A DNA stretch of 64,000 nucleotides from Nonomuraea spiralis (GCF_014648435.1 NZ_BMRC01000028.1:1-64000), one strand, 5' to 3'; shown: positions 50,642 through 59,439, counted from the stretch's first letter. Notes: generated by a model from the sequence alone, not told the origin. Made by a program: numbers and translations.

Positions 50642-51556
50642 ATGGGGCAACCAATGCCATACCCGATCGAACCAATGCTGGCCGTACCTGGGGAACTACC
50701 GTCCGATCGCGACCGATACGGCCTGGAGGTCAAGTGGGACGGCATCCGGGCCCTCGTGCACTTCGACGGCGGGGTGCGGGTGACGGGACGGCACGGTGTG
50801 GAGTACACCCGGCGATATCCCGAGATCTCGGGATTTGGGATCAAGAACGCCGTCATCGACGGCGAGGTCGTGGCGCTGGACGCGCGCGGCAGGCCCAGTT
50901 TCGTACGGCTCCAGCACAGGATGCACCTGACCGATCCGGAACCGGCCGTGCTGGAGCTCTACCCCGTCACGTACATGCCCTTCGACCTGCTCTGCCTCGA
51001 CGGCATGCCGCTGTTCGACCTGTCCTACCGCGACCGCCGCGCCCTCCTCGACGAACTGGACATCGGCGCGCCGCCGTACTTCCCCGGAGACTCCGACCTG
51101 CTCGGCGCCACGCGCGAGCAGGGCCTTGAGGGGGTGGTGGCCAAGCGCCTCGACTCCCCCTACCGCCCCGGCGTGCGCTCGCCGTGGTGGATCAAGGTGA
51201 AGCACCTCAGTACGAGGGACGTCGTGATCGGCGGCTGGAAACCCGGCAAGGGCCGCAGGGCGGGCGGCGTCGGCTCGCTCGTCATGGGCGTCTTCACCGG
51301 TGAAGGGCTGACGTACGTCGGCCACGTGGGAACCGGGTTCACCGACGCCATCCTGGACGACCTCCACCACATGCTGGAGCCGCTGGAGATCCCGCACAGT
51401 CCCTTCGCGAACGAGGTTCCGTGGAGGAACCGGTGGGTTAGGCCCGATCTCGTCGGGGAGGTGGCCTACACGATGTGGACCGACGAGCTGCGACTGAGAC
51501 ACCCGGTGTGGCGCGGACTGCGTGCCGACAGGATCCCCGCGGAGGTGACGCTGTGA
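50642..51556 (+). CDS. ligD: LigD-type ATP-dependent DNA ligase (ligase domain only)
   Basis: A 304-aa DNA ligase. The nucleotidyltransferase domain carries the adenylation motif EVKWDGIRA (Lys of KxDG), DGEVVALD, the LEGVVAKRLDSPY block and the WIKVKH motif V. The OB-fold C-terminal domain includes GGWKPGKGRRAGGVGSLVMG and GHVGTGF. It equals the ligase module of multi-domain LigD but stands as a separate gene. Start could also be the ATG at 50654. It is divergent from ku and followed by the polymerase module after 36 bases. Confidence 0.92.
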   Translation: MGQPMPYPIEPMLAVPGELPSDRDRYGLEVKWDGIRALVHFDGGVRVTGRHGVEYTRRYPEISGFGIKNAVIDGEVVALDARGRPSFVRLQHRMHLTDPEPAVLELYPVTYMPFDLLCLDGMPLFDLSYRDRRALLDELDIGAPPYFPGDSDLLGATREQGLEGVVAKRLDSPYRPGVRSPWWIKVKHLSTRDVVIGGWKPGKGRRAGGVGSLVMGVFTGEGLTYVGHVGTGFTDAILDDLHHMLEPLEIPHSPFANEVPWRNRWVRPDLVGEVAYTMWTDELRLRHPVWRGLRADRIPAEVTL

Positions 51557-51600
51557 AGCCGGAGGTGACGTGGTGGAAGCGGAGGTGACGTGATGAAGAA
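51541..51600 (+). repeat. triplicated 20-bp ribosome-binding-site unit before ligD-pol
   Basis: GGAGGTGACG occurs at 51541, 51561 and 51581, exactly 20 bases apart, each followed by a TG-containing start-like triplet and GAAG. The first copy codes for the last residues of the ligase and its stop. The third provides the ribosome binding site for the polymerase ATG at 51593. It looks like a local tandem triplication of a start region. Confidence 0.8.
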
Positions 51601-52468
51601 GGTGCCGGTCAGGGTCGACGGGCGCGAGCTGACCCTCAGCAACCTGGACAAGGTGCTCTACCCGGAGATCGGCTTCACCAAGGCCGAGGTCATCGACTAC
51701 TACAGTCGCGTGGCGCCCGTCCTGCTGCCGCACCTCGCGGGCCGCCCCCTGACCGTCAAGCGTTACCCCAACGGCGTCACCGGCCAGTTCTTCTTCGAGA
51801 AGAACGCGCCGGACCACACCCCCGGCTGGATCAGGAAGGTGAACCTGCCCGCCCCCGGCAGCTCCAAGAACCGCGAGAGCATCGACTTCGCCGTCATCGA
51901 CGCCCTGCCGACGCTCGTCTATTACGCCAACCTCGCCGCGCTGGAGCTGCACGTGCCGCAGTGGCGCGTGGACGCGGACGGCACGGCGCTGCCGCCCGAC
52001 ACGCTCGTGTTCGACCTGGACCCCGGCGCACCGGCGACCATCGTCGAGTGCTGCCGGGTGGCGCTCATGCTGCGCGAGGCGCTGAAGGACGAAGGGCTCA
52101 CCGCCCGGCCCAAGACCAGCGGCAACAAGGGCATGCAGCTCTACGCGGACTGGGACTGCCGCGAGGAGCCGTCCGCGTACGCCAAGAGGCTGGCCCAGGT
52201 CCTGGAGAAGGAGCATCCCAAGGAGATCGTCAGCGTCATGGCCAAGAAGGCCAGGCCGGGCAAGGTGTTCATCGACTGGAGCCAGAACAACCCGGCCAAG
52301 ACGACCGTGGCGCCGTACTCGCTGCGGGCCAGGGAGCGGCCGACGGTCTCGACGCCGCTGTCGTGGAAGGAGGTCGAGGACTGTGAACACCCCGATGACC
52401 TGGTGTTCACCGCTCCTGACGTACTCGCCCGCGTGGAAGAACACGGCGACCTTTTCGGCCGGGCGTAG
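51593..52468 (+). CDS. ligD: LigD-type primase-polymerase (polymerase domain only)
   Basis: A 291-aa archaeo-eukaryotic primase-like polymerase that fills gaps during end joining. Sequence blocks: ELTLSNLDKVLYPEIGFTKAEVIDYY at the N terminus, LTVKRYPNGV, QFFEKN-like FFFEKNAPDHTP, catalytic Asp pair in LVFDLDPG, KTSGNKGMQLY, and FIDWSQNNPAKTTVAPYS. It matches the Pol module of LigD as a stand-alone gene. ATG at 51593 has GGAGGT 6 bases upstream. A 3'-phosphoesterase module is not present in the window. Confidence 0.92.
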   Translation: MKKVPVRVDGRELTLSNLDKVLYPEIGFTKAEVIDYYSRVAPVLLPHLAGRPLTVKRYPNGVTGQFFFEKNAPDHTPGWIRKVNLPAPGSSKNRESIDFAVIDALPTLVYYANLAALELHVPQWRVDADGTALPPDTLVFDLDPGAPATIVECCRVALMLREALKDEGLTARPKTSGNKGMQLYADWDCREEPSAYAKRLAQVLEKEHPKEIVSVMAKKARPGKVFIDWSQNNPAKTTVAPYSLRARERPTVSTPLSWKEVEDCEHPDDLVFTAPDVLARVEEHGDLFGRA

Positions 52469-52502
52469 TCTGGATCCGTCCACACCAAGAGGGGGACCGA
52501 AG

Positions 52503-52724
52503 ATGTCGGAAATGGACACCCGCGGGGGCGAGAGCGTCTACGACGAGGAAGCCGAGGAGGAGGAGTTGTCGCCGGAGACGCCCGAGGCCGACGCCGCCGA
52601 GCAGCATCGCGAGATGCGCCAGGACGAGGACAGACCGCGCCATGAGCTGCCGCTCGACGTCGATCCCGCCGACGCCACCGATCAGGACCGCGTCGTCGAC
52701 TACGACGACGACGACTACCGCTGA
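52503..52724 (+). CDS. small acidic protein, 73 aa
   Basis: Family not recognised. ATG at 52503 follows GAGGGGG. The product (MSEMDTRGGESVYDEEAEEEEL...) is extremely acidic, with a run of Glu near residue 17 and a run of Asp near the end, and is probably disordered. It lies 34 bases after the polymerase gene in the same direction, so it is probably on the NHEJ transcript. Whether it has any role there is unknown. Confidence 0.65.
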   Translation: MSEMDTRGGESVYDEEAEEEELSPETPEADAAEQHREMRQDEDRPRHELPLDVDPADATDQDRVVDYDDDDYR

Positions 52725-52854
52725 GCGCGAGACCCCGGACAGACCGAGACAGACCGAACCCTTATGACGATGACCACCGAGGTGTTGCCTACTCGCACGT
52801 AGGATGTCGGCACAGTTCGCTGAGAGACCAGCTGAGAGACCAATGGAGACCCGC

Positions 52855-53475
52855 GTGACCGCAACCCCGGACGCCAAGCCCCGGGGCACCCGGCTGCCCC
52901 GACTGGCCCGCCGCCGGCAACTGCTGAGCGCCGCGCAGGAAGTGTTCGTGGAAAACGGCTACCACGCGGCCGCCATGGACGAGATCGCCGATCGGGCCGG
53001 CGTCAGCAAACCGGTCCTCTACCAGCACTTCCCCGGCAAGCTTGAGCTCTACCTCGCGCTGCTCGACCTGCACGTCGACGACATGGTCAACCGGTGCCGC
53101 GAGGCCCTGGCCTCCACCCACGAGAACAAACTGCGGGTGCAGGCCACGTTCAGCGCGTTCTTCGACTTCGTCTCCACGCAGGGGGAGGCGTTCCGGCTCG
53201 TCTTCGAGTCCGACCTGCGCAACGTCGCGCCGGTGCGCCAGCGGGTGGAGCGGTCGCTGCGCGAGTGCGCGGAGATGGTCAGCGCGGTCATCCAGGAGGA
53301 CACCGGCTGCACCAGCGACGAGGCCCACCTGCTCGGCGTCGGCCTGGTCGGCATGGCCGAGGTGAGCGCCCGCTACTGGGTCACCACGCAGGGCTCGATC
53401 CCCAAGGACGCGGCCGAGCAGCTCATGGCGCGGCTCGCCTGGCGGGGGATCAGCGGTTTTCCGCGTACGGCATAA
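52855..53475 (+). CDS. TetR-family transcriptional regulator
   Basis: A 206-aa TetR regulator. The N-terminal helix-turn-helix is in LLSAAQEVFVENGYHAAAMDEIADRAGVSKPVLYQHFPGKLELYLA, followed by an all-helical ligand-binding domain ending FPRTA. GTG at 52855 has GGAG 6 bases before it and gives the family start VTATPDAKPRGTRLP; ATGs at 52804 and 52843 are in-frame alternatives. A homologue is upstream of a DUF3107 gene in M. tuberculosis (Rv3208/Rv3208A), the same order as here. Target genes unknown. Confidence 0.9.
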   Translation: MTATPDAKPRGTRLPRLARRRQLLSAAQEVFVENGYHAAAMDEIADRAGVSKPVLYQHFPGKLELYLALLDLHVDDMVNRCREALASTHENKLRVQATFSAFFDFVSTQGEAFRLVFESDLRNVAPVRQRVERSLRECAEMVSAVIQEDTGCTSDEAHLLGVGLVGMAEVSARYWVTTQGSIPKDAAEQLMARLAWRGISGFPRTA

Positions 53476-53566
53476 CCCGTTCGCTGGGCGCGATCATTCA
53501 CCGTGTCCGGGGCTCGGAGCGGCGACGATGGACCTGAGCGCTAGCCCAGTCGACTAGGGAGCCACG

Positions 53567-53797
53567 ATGGAAGTCAAGATCGGCGTACGCTCGGTACACC
53601 GCGAACTCATTGTCGAGACCGACCTTTCCGCCGAGCAGGTCGAAGAAGAGATCAGGAACGCGATGTCGGTCGATCGCGGCGTGTTCGCCATCACCGACGT
53701 CAAGGGCCGCCGCGTGGTCGTGCCGGTGGCCTCGCTCGGTTTCGTCGAGATCGGCGAGGACGAATCCAGGCCGGTCGGCTTCGGCGGCACCCTCTAG
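53567..53797 (+). CDS. DUF3107 small protein, 76 aa
   Basis: A compact 76-aa protein with the family pattern MEVKIGVRSVHRELIVETDLSAEQV, a central helix, and a C-terminal strand pair ending VGFGGTL. The family is actinobacterial (TB9.4/Rv3208A-like) and has no assigned function. It follows the TetR gene after 91 bases. A 263-base stretch behind it, up to 54060, holds nothing I can support. Confidence 0.87.
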   Translation: MEVKIGVRSVHRELIVETDLSAEQVEEEIRNAMSVDRGVFAITDVKGRRVVVPVASLGFVEIGEDESRPVGFGGTL

Positions 53798-54060
53798 ACA
53801 CCCGCGGCCCACAACGGGGGTACGGCCCACAACCAGCCGTACCCTCACGAGCCCCACAGGCCGTATCCGCCCCACCCGTCACGCACGGCGAGCGGCACCG
53901 CAAGGGTGCCCCGGCGACGTCCCGGCGGCATCGGCACAACCCAGGAGAGCACCGCTCAGGAGAGCGCCGCCGAGGGCGGTCAAGGGTGGTCGACGCCGTT
54001 CCAAGGCCAACGGGGCTCCGGCTTGGTGAACGTCGATGGCGTACCTGCCCACGTGGCGGC

Positions 54061-54711
54061 CTAGATGCCGAGCGCGGCCATCCGCTTGTTGTGCGCCTCC
54101 GTCAGGGTCGCGAAAAGTCGCGAGATGTCCGAGGTCTCCCCGCCCGCCGTCGCCGACTCCACCAGCAACATCGCCAGCTCCGGCCGCGCCGCCGCCACCT
54201 GCTGCCCCTGGCTCAGCGCCTCGCCGACGAGCCGTCGCGCCCACAACGCCAGCCGCCCGCCCGCCGTCGGATCGGCCTCGATCCCGGCCCTGACCCGCTC
54301 GACCGCGAACCGCGACCGTGCCTCGTCCACCAGCACCTCGTCCACCAGCTTGCCGATCGACGGCTCCAGGTGCCGGGCGGCCTCCCGGTAGAAGTCGAGC
54401 GCGATCCCGTCCCCCACGTACGTCTTGACCAGGGCCTGGAGCCAGTCGGCCGGCCTGGTCTGGGCGTGCCAGGCGTCCAGGGCCGCCACGAACGGCGCCA
54501 TGGCCTCCCCCGGGTCGGCCCCCAGTTCGGCCAGGCGGTCGCGCAGCAGGCGGAAATGGGCGTACTCGGCCACGGCCAGCTCGCTGAGCGCGGCCCGGTC
54601 GGCGAGCGAGGGCGCCAATGTGGTGGCGTCCTCGGTCATCCGGGCGTAGGCGCTGAGTTCCGCGTAAGCTAGAACAGCGAGCAGGTCGACGACTCCAGGA
54701 GACTCCTTCAT
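54061..54711 (-). CDS. ferritin-like di-iron fold protein
   Basis: A 216-aa all-helical protein. The first helix pair has VLAYAELSAYARM (Glu/His-type metal ligand region) and ELAVAEYAHFRLLRDRL (ExxH). A later pair includes TYVGDGIALDFYREA and VDEARSRFAVERV. This resembles the ferritin-like fold group related to tRNA-(MS2IO6A)-hydroxylase, like Rv3210c. Metal ligands look present but are not proven. It is convergent with the TetR/DUF3107 unit and divergent from the DEAD-box helicase. Confidence 0.82.
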   Translation of the reverse strand: MKESPGVVDLLAVLAYAELSAYARMTEDATTLAPSLADRAALSELAVAEYAHFRLLRDRLAELGADPGEAMAPFVAALDAWHAQTRPADWLQALVKTYVGDGIALDFYREAARHLEPSIGKLVDEVLVDEARSRFAVERVRAGIEADPTAGGRLALWARRLVGEALSQGQQVAAARPELAMLLVESATAGGETSDISRLFATLTEAHNKRMAALGI

Positions 54712-54949
54712 GGGGGCAGCGTACTTCGCGAAATCTTCGGGAACATAAGCGAGCTCGGCCTGCGTTGTGGTATCGAGTACACTGCTCTGTGAAAGTGCGA
54801 CCGCACTGTGTTAGTTCGGGGGATTCCCCCGATAACCCCCGATTCCCCGGGTGCGCGGTCGCGATGACGCGAGAGGGCTGGCTCTACCGCGAGGACCCAC
54901 GTAACGGGGGCTGTTTTCCGCCCGTCGGTCCCGGCAGGCCCGCCTTCAT
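54712..54949. other. long leader/promoter region of the DEAD-box helicase gene
   Basis: This is the 238-base divergent intergenic region. TACACT near 54777 could be a -10 element. GGGGGATTCCCCCG, CCGATTCCCCGG and GCGGTCGCGATGACGCG blocks can form stems in the transcribed leader. It has no plausible gene. Cold-shock-type DEAD-box helicase genes often have regulatory leaders; any such role here is inferred. Confidence 0.4.
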
Positions 54950-56899
54950 TTGAGACTGAGGCAGGCCACGCTGACGACTTTCCGAGACCTCGGAGTCACA
55001 CCAGAGATCGCCGATGCCCTCGAGACCGAGGGTATCGTCACACCGTTCCCCATCCAGGAGATGGCGCTCCCGCTCGCCCTGAGCGGCCAGGACCTCATCG
55101 GCCAGGCGCGCACGGGCACGGGCAAGACCTACGCGTTCGGCATCGCGATGCTCCAGAGCATCGGCAAGCCGCGCAAGAACCGCAAGAAGCCCCGCGGGCT
55201 GGTCGTCGTGCCGACCCGTGAGCTGGCCGTACAGGTCAGTGAAGACCTGGTCACCGCGGCCGGCAAGCTCGGCTCCCGAGTCCTGACCGTCTACGGCGGC
55301 CGGGCGTACGAGCCGCAGATCGAGGCGCTCAAGGCCGGGGTCGACGTCATCGTCGGCACCCCCGGCCGTCTGCTCGACCTGGTCAAGCAGAAGCACCTCG
55401 ACCTCAGCCAGGTCACGTCCCTCGTGCTCGACGAGGCCGACCGGATGATGGACCTGGGCTTCCTGCCCGACATCGAGCGGATCTTCAAGCTGATCCCCGC
55501 GGAGCGGCAGACGATGTTGTTCTCGGCCACCATGCCGGGCGAGATCGTCACGCTGTCCCGCAAATACCTCAACCGTCCCACCCACGTGCGCGCCGAGATG
55601 GAGAGCGGCGAGGGTGAGGCCACCCCGCAGGTGCGGCAGATCGTCTGGCGCGCCCACCGGATGGACAAGATCGAGATCGTCGCCCGGCTGCTCCAGGCCG
55701 AGGGCCGCGGGCTCACCATGGTCTTCTGCGAGACCAAGCGGGCCTGCGACATGGTCGCCGAACAGCTCGACACACGCGGCTTCGCGGTCGCGGCCGTCCA
55801 CGGCGACCTCGGCCAGGGCCAGCGCGAGCAGGCTCTGCGCGCCTTCCGCAACGGCAAGATCGACGTCCTGGTGGCCACAGACGTGGCGGCCCGGGGCATC
55901 GACATCGACGACGTCACCCACGTGGTCAACTACGACTGCCCCACGGACGACAAGACGTACGTGCACCGCATCGGCCGTACCGGCCGGGCCGGGCGCACGG
56001 GCATCGCGGTCACCTTCGTGGAGTGGGAGGAGCTGACCCGCTGGAAGATGATCAACCAGATGCTCGGGCTCGACTTCGCCGAGCCCGAGGAGACCTACTC
56101 CACCTCGCCGCACGTCTTCACCGAGCTGAACATCCCCGAGGGCACCAAGGGCGTCCTGCCGCACGCGAGCCGTTCGCGTGCAGGGCTGTCCGCGGAGCGC
56201 ATCGAGGACCTCGGTGAGACCGGCCGGGCCAGGAACCGTGGCGGCAACCGCCGCCGCGAGGAGCGCGAAGAGCGCCCGGCCCGCGCCCCGCGCCAGCGTC
56301 GCCGCACCCGCGGCGGCAGGGAACTGGCCGAAACCGCACCCGCCGAGACGCCGGAGGTCGAGCTCGTGGCCGCCAAGACGGAGGAGACTCCCGCCATCTT
56401 CACGCCCGACGAGATCCAGCCCGTGGCCGCCGAGCCGAAGCGCACGCGCGTCCGCGGCAGGGGGGCCGCTTCGTCGGCCATCGAGCAGGCGCTGGCCGAG
56501 ACACCGGAGGCCCCGGTGAAGCGGACCCGCACCCGCAAGGCCGACCAGTCGCAGGCCCCGGAGACGCGCTCCCGCGAGGAGGCCGCCGAGGCGCCGGCGA
56601 GGAGCCGCGCGACCGAGGCCCCGCCCGCGGAGCCGGTGAGCACCCGCGTGGCCGAGGCCGCGCCGGTGGAGCCGGTCGTGGAGCGCGTGCCGGAGCCGAG
56701 CTTCCTGGCCACGCCCCCGCCGCCGGTCCACCGGGAGCCGGAGCGGATCATCCCGCCGAGCCCGTTCGCGGTGATCTTCCAGTCACCCGACCTGGCCTCG
56801 GACGACGATGACATCGCGCCGTCCGCGGCGACCGAGCGCAAGCAGCAGCGCCGCCAGGCCCGTGGTGGCGGCGGCGGCAACCGCCGCCGCGCGGGCTAG
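54950..56899 (+). CDS. DEAD-box RNA helicase with long C-terminal extension
   Basis: A 649-aa helicase. The motor holds the Q motif region ITPFPIQEMALP, Walker A QARTGTGKT, PTRELAVQ, GGR, VGTPGRLLDL, DEADRMMDLGF, the SAT motif and the HRIGRTGRAG motif VI. The second half from about residue 410 is a low-complexity Arg/Glu/Pro/Ala extension ending in an RGGGGGNRRR-like basic stretch, probably RNA-binding. The start is unusual: the open frame begins after a TAA at 54902-54904 and contains no ATG or GTG before the motor, so TTG at 54950 is the only likely start. Equivalent to the RhlE-type gene next to the Rv3208-Rv3211 order. Confidence 0.92.
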   Translation: MRLRQATLTTFRDLGVTPEIADALETEGIVTPFPIQEMALPLALSGQDLIGQARTGTGKTYAFGIAMLQSIGKPRKNRKKPRGLVVVPTRELAVQVSEDLVTAAGKLGSRVLTVYGGRAYEPQIEALKAGVDVIVGTPGRLLDLVKQKHLDLSQVTSLVLDEADRMMDLGFLPDIERIFKLIPAERQTMLFSATMPGEIVTLSRKYLNRPTHVRAEMESGEGEATPQVRQIVWRAHRMDKIEIVARLLQAEGRGLTMVFCETKRACDMVAEQLDTRGFAVAAVHGDLGQGQREQALRAFRNGKIDVLVATDVAARGIDIDDVTHVVNYDCPTDDKTYVHRIGRTGRAGRTGIAVTFVEWEELTRWKMINQMLGLDFAEPEETYSTSPHVFTELNIPEGTKGVLPHASRSRAGLSAERIEDLGETGRARNRGGNRRREEREERPARAPRQRRRTRGGRELAETAPAETPEVELVAAKTEETPAIFTPDEIQPVAAEPKRTRVRGRGAASSAIEQALAETPEAPVKRTRTRKADQSQAPETRSREEAAEAPARSRATEAPPAEPVSTRVAEAAPVEPVVERVPEPSFLATPPPPVHREPERIIPPSPFAVIFQSPDLASDDDDIAPSAATERKQQRRQARGGGGGNRRRAG

Positions 56900-56910
56900 C
56901 ACCAGCGGCA

Positions 56911-56948
56911 GGAAAGGCGCGCACCCCAGTGGGGGTGCGCGCCTTTCC
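56911..56948. terminator. bidirectional terminator between helicase and GNAT genes
   Basis: A perfect 17-bp stem (GGAAAGGCGCGCACCCC and complement) with a 4-base loop between the convergent genes ending at 56899 and 56963. The stem ends in CTTTCC on either strand and would serve both. Confidence 0.85.
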
Positions 56949-56962
56949 GTCTGTACGGCGGT

Positions 56963-57529
56963 CTATCCCGGCGTCAGGCGCATGATCGGGCGGGTCGGCG
57001 ACCTGCGGGCGACCTCCGTGAAGCCCGCGTCCTCGAAGAGCGAGCGCCAGCCGTGGTAGAGCTCGGACGCCTGGAGCCTCCTGCCGGAGTCCGACGGGTA
57101 CCCCTCGACGACCCGCGCCCCCTGCGCCACCGCGTACGAGACCGCGCCCGCGAGCAGCGCCCCGGCGACGCCCTGGCCGCGTCCGGCGCGGGCCACGTAG
57201 AAGCAGGTCACCGACCACACGCCGGTCTCCCCGGGATCGGCGGGCCTGGTGACGGACGAGCGGACGAGCCGTACGTGCTCCTCACGCGGCCCCACGGCGC
57301 ACCACCCGACAGGTGCCCCGTCCAGGTACGCCAGGACCCCAGGGGCCGTCTCAGGGCCGTCCACGAGCCCCTGGAGGCGGTCACGACGCTCGCCGGGCTC
57401 CATGGAACGGAACTCCGCCCCCGTCGTTCTGAACCACATGCACCAACAGCCGGAACAGGCCCCATTGGTCCCGAAGACGGTGAGCACGTCCGCCCACGAG
57501 GTCGCCGGCCGGACATCGAGATCACGCAT
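56963..57529 (-). CDS. GNAT-family N-acetyltransferase
   Basis: A 188-aa cytoplasmic acetyltransferase. N-terminal CSGCWCMWFRTTG is typical of one actinobacterial GNAT subgroup. The acetyl-CoA-binding region VTCFYVARAGRGQGVAGALL (Q/RxxGxG/A) is intact, and the fold continues to LYHGWRSLFEDAGF. Substrate unknown. It lies convergent with the helicase and divergent from the hydrolase gene. Confidence 0.88.
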   Translation of the reverse strand: MRDLDVRPATSWADVLTVFGTNGACSGCWCMWFRTTGAEFRSMEPGERRDRLQGLVDGPETAPGVLAYLDGAPVGWCAVGPREEHVRLVRSSVTRPADPGETGVWSVTCFYVARAGRGQGVAGALLAGAVSYAVAQGARVVEGYPSDSGRRLQASELYHGWRSLFEDAGFTEVARRSPTRPIMRLTPG

Positions 57530-57611
57530 AGCTCACAACTCCCCAGAACTCGCACCAGCGTAGTGGGTTTGCCGGTGTCGAGGCGCTGACCTCTGGGTAT
57601 TGTTGCCCCAC

Positions 57612-58502
57612 GTGAGTACGCCGCGATTCCTCGACCTGCCACCCGGCGTGACGCCGCAGAAGCTCGAAACGCCCCAGGGTGCGTTCGCGGCTCTGGAGGC
57701 GCTTCCGGTCAGCGGAGTGGTCGAGCGCTGGCCCGCCCTCCTGGTCCCCGGCCTGACCGGCAGCAAGGAGGACTTCATCGCGGTCCTGATGACCCTGGCC
57801 CAGTCCGGCCGCCGGGTGGTGGCCGTCGACCTGCGTGGCCAGTACGAGACCCCGGGCCCCGACGACCCCGCCGCCTACACGTGCGCGGCCCTCGGGGCCG
57901 ACGTCGACCTGCTCGCCCAGGCCATCGGCGGCGGCGACCCCGTCCACCTGGTGGGCCATTCGTTCGGCGGCCTGGTCGCGCGCGAGGCCGTGATCGACGG
58001 GCGCACGCGGTTCGCCTCGTTCACGCTGATGAGCTCCGGTCCCGCGGGCGTCGAGGGCCGGCGGGCGCGCAACGGCCGGCAGATCATGGAGGAGATCCCC
58101 ACGCTGGGTCTCGAACACCTCTGGCACCACCGGATGGAGCCCGACGCGCTGGCCGCCGACGTCTCCGACGAGATCCTGGCGTTCCTGCGCAAGCGGCTGC
58201 TGACCAACTCCCCCACCGGCCTGGCCTGCATGGCCGAGCAGGTGCTGAGCATGTACGACCGCACCGACGAGCTGCGCCAGATCGAGATCCCCACCCTGGT
58301 CCTCTACGGCGAGCACGACGACGGCTGGTCGCCCGAGACACAGTCGGAGACGGCCGCGCGGCTCGGCGCGGAGTGCGTGGTCGTGCCCGGCGCGGTGCAT
58401 TCGCCCGCCGTGGAGGCGCCGGAGACGACGGCCGCGGCGCTGGTCAGGTTCTGGAACGCGGCCGAGAAGCACTATTTGGACACAAGGTCCAATGCCATGT
58501 AA
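57612..58502 (+). CDS. alpha/beta hydrolase (lipase/esterase-like)
   Basis: A 296-aa cytoplasmic hydrolase. Motifs: ALLVPGLTGSKEDF (oxyanion region), VGHSFGGLVAR (nucleophile Ser), LYGEHDDGWSP (acid Asp) and GAVHSPAVEAP (base His). GTG at 57612 is preferred; the open frame reaches a TTG at 57600. It is followed 13 bases later by the MpaB-family gene on the same strand, so cotranscription is likely. Substrate unknown. Confidence 0.87.
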   Translation: MSTPRFLDLPPGVTPQKLETPQGAFAALEALPVSGVVERWPALLVPGLTGSKEDFIAVLMTLAQSGRRVVAVDLRGQYETPGPDDPAAYTCAALGADVDLLAQAIGGGDPVHLVGHSFGGLVAREAVIDGRTRFASFTLMSSGPAGVEGRRARNGRQIMEEIPTLGLEHLWHHRMEPDALAADVSDEILAFLRKRLLTNSPTGLACMAEQVLSMYDRTDELRQIEIPTLVLYGEHDDGWSPETQSETAARLGAECVVVPGAVHSPAVEAPETTAAALVRFWNAAEKHYLDTRSNAM

Positions 58503-58515
58503 TCATTTACTTACT

Positions 58516-59421
58516 ATGACGGACGAAATCGTCGTCCAGGCGCCGCGGAGCGCGACCTGGCAGGTGCATCTCGACCGCTCGATGTGGGTGGGCGGCGTAC
58601 GCGGCCTCATGCTCCAGGCGTTGCACCCCCTGGCCATGCTCGGCGTCTGGCAGAACTCCACGTTCCAGGACGACCCGTTCGGCCGCCTGCGCCGCACGGC
58701 CGACTTCGTGGGCCGGGTGACGTTCGGCAGCCCGGCGGAGGCCGACGAGATCGGCAGGCGGGTGCGCGGCATCCACAAGGCGTTGCGCATCACCGATCCG
58801 AGCACCGGCCGCACGCACCGGGTGGACGACCCCGAGCTGCTGCTGTGGGTCCACTGCGCGGAGGTGTCGTCGTACCTGGAGGTGGCCAGGCGCGGCGGGC
58901 TCGGGCTGAACGAGCGGCAGGCCGACCGCTACCTGCGCGAGCAGCGCAGGAGCGCCGCTTACGTCGGCCTGCACCCCGAGGACGTCCCCGGCTCGTGCGC
59001 CGAGATGGACGCCTACTTCAAGCAGGCCAGGCCCGCCCTGCGGGTGACCGAGGAGGCCGCGGCGACGGTGCGGTTCCTGCTGTGGCCCCGGCTGCCGTAC
59101 GAGCTGCGCAGGTTGTCGCCGGGCAAACCGGCCTACTTCCCGTTCGGCGCGCTCTGCTACTACACGCTCCCCGAGTGGGCCAGGCGCATGTACGGCGTGC
59201 TCCCCGAGGTGCCCGCGGCGACGGTGACCGCGGCGCTGAAGGCGTTCAGGCTGGGCATGAACACGCTGCCCGAGCCGGTGCACGACCGGGCGTTCATGCC
59301 GTCCACGCGGGCGATGCTGGCCGGCGCGCGGGCCCGGCTCGGCGCGGCCGGCTACGACGTGAGCAAGGGGCTCAAGGGCCTGACCGATCCCCGTCGCTGG
59401 CCGGCGGCTCCGGCCGCCTGA
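58516..59421 (+). CDS. MpaB-family (DUF2236) oxygenase-like protein
   Basis: A 301-aa protein. N-terminal region MWVGGVRGLMLQALHPLAMLGVWQNSTF, HRVDDPELLLWVH and EMDAYFKQARPAL are typical of the DUF2236/MpaB family, which includes a haem b-binding latex-clearing oxygenase (Lcp/RoxB relatives). The conserved family His near the HPLAM and WVH motifs are the likely haem ligands. The ATG at 58516 is the start; an in-frame ATG at 58492 overlaps the hydrolase. Physiological substrate unknown. Confidence 0.85.
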   Translation: MTDEIVVQAPRSATWQVHLDRSMWVGGVRGLMLQALHPLAMLGVWQNSTFQDDPFGRLRRTADFVGRVTFGSPAEADEIGRRVRGIHKALRITDPSTGRTHRVDDPELLLWVHCAEVSSYLEVARRGGLGLNERQADRYLREQRRSAAYVGLHPEDVPGSCAEMDAYFKQARPALRVTEEAAATVRFLLWPRLPYELRRLSPGKPAYFPFGALCYYTLPEWARRMYGVLPEVPAATVTAALKAFRLGMNTLPEPVHDRAFMPSTRAMLAGARARLGAAGYDVSKGLKGLTDPRRWPAAPAA

Positions 59422-59439
59422 CCAGCGGGGCGGGGCGGG

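Noticed and set aside
44122..52800. Integrated prophage or insertion sequence
   Set aside because: No integrase, transposase, att-like direct repeats or phage structural genes are visible in this region.
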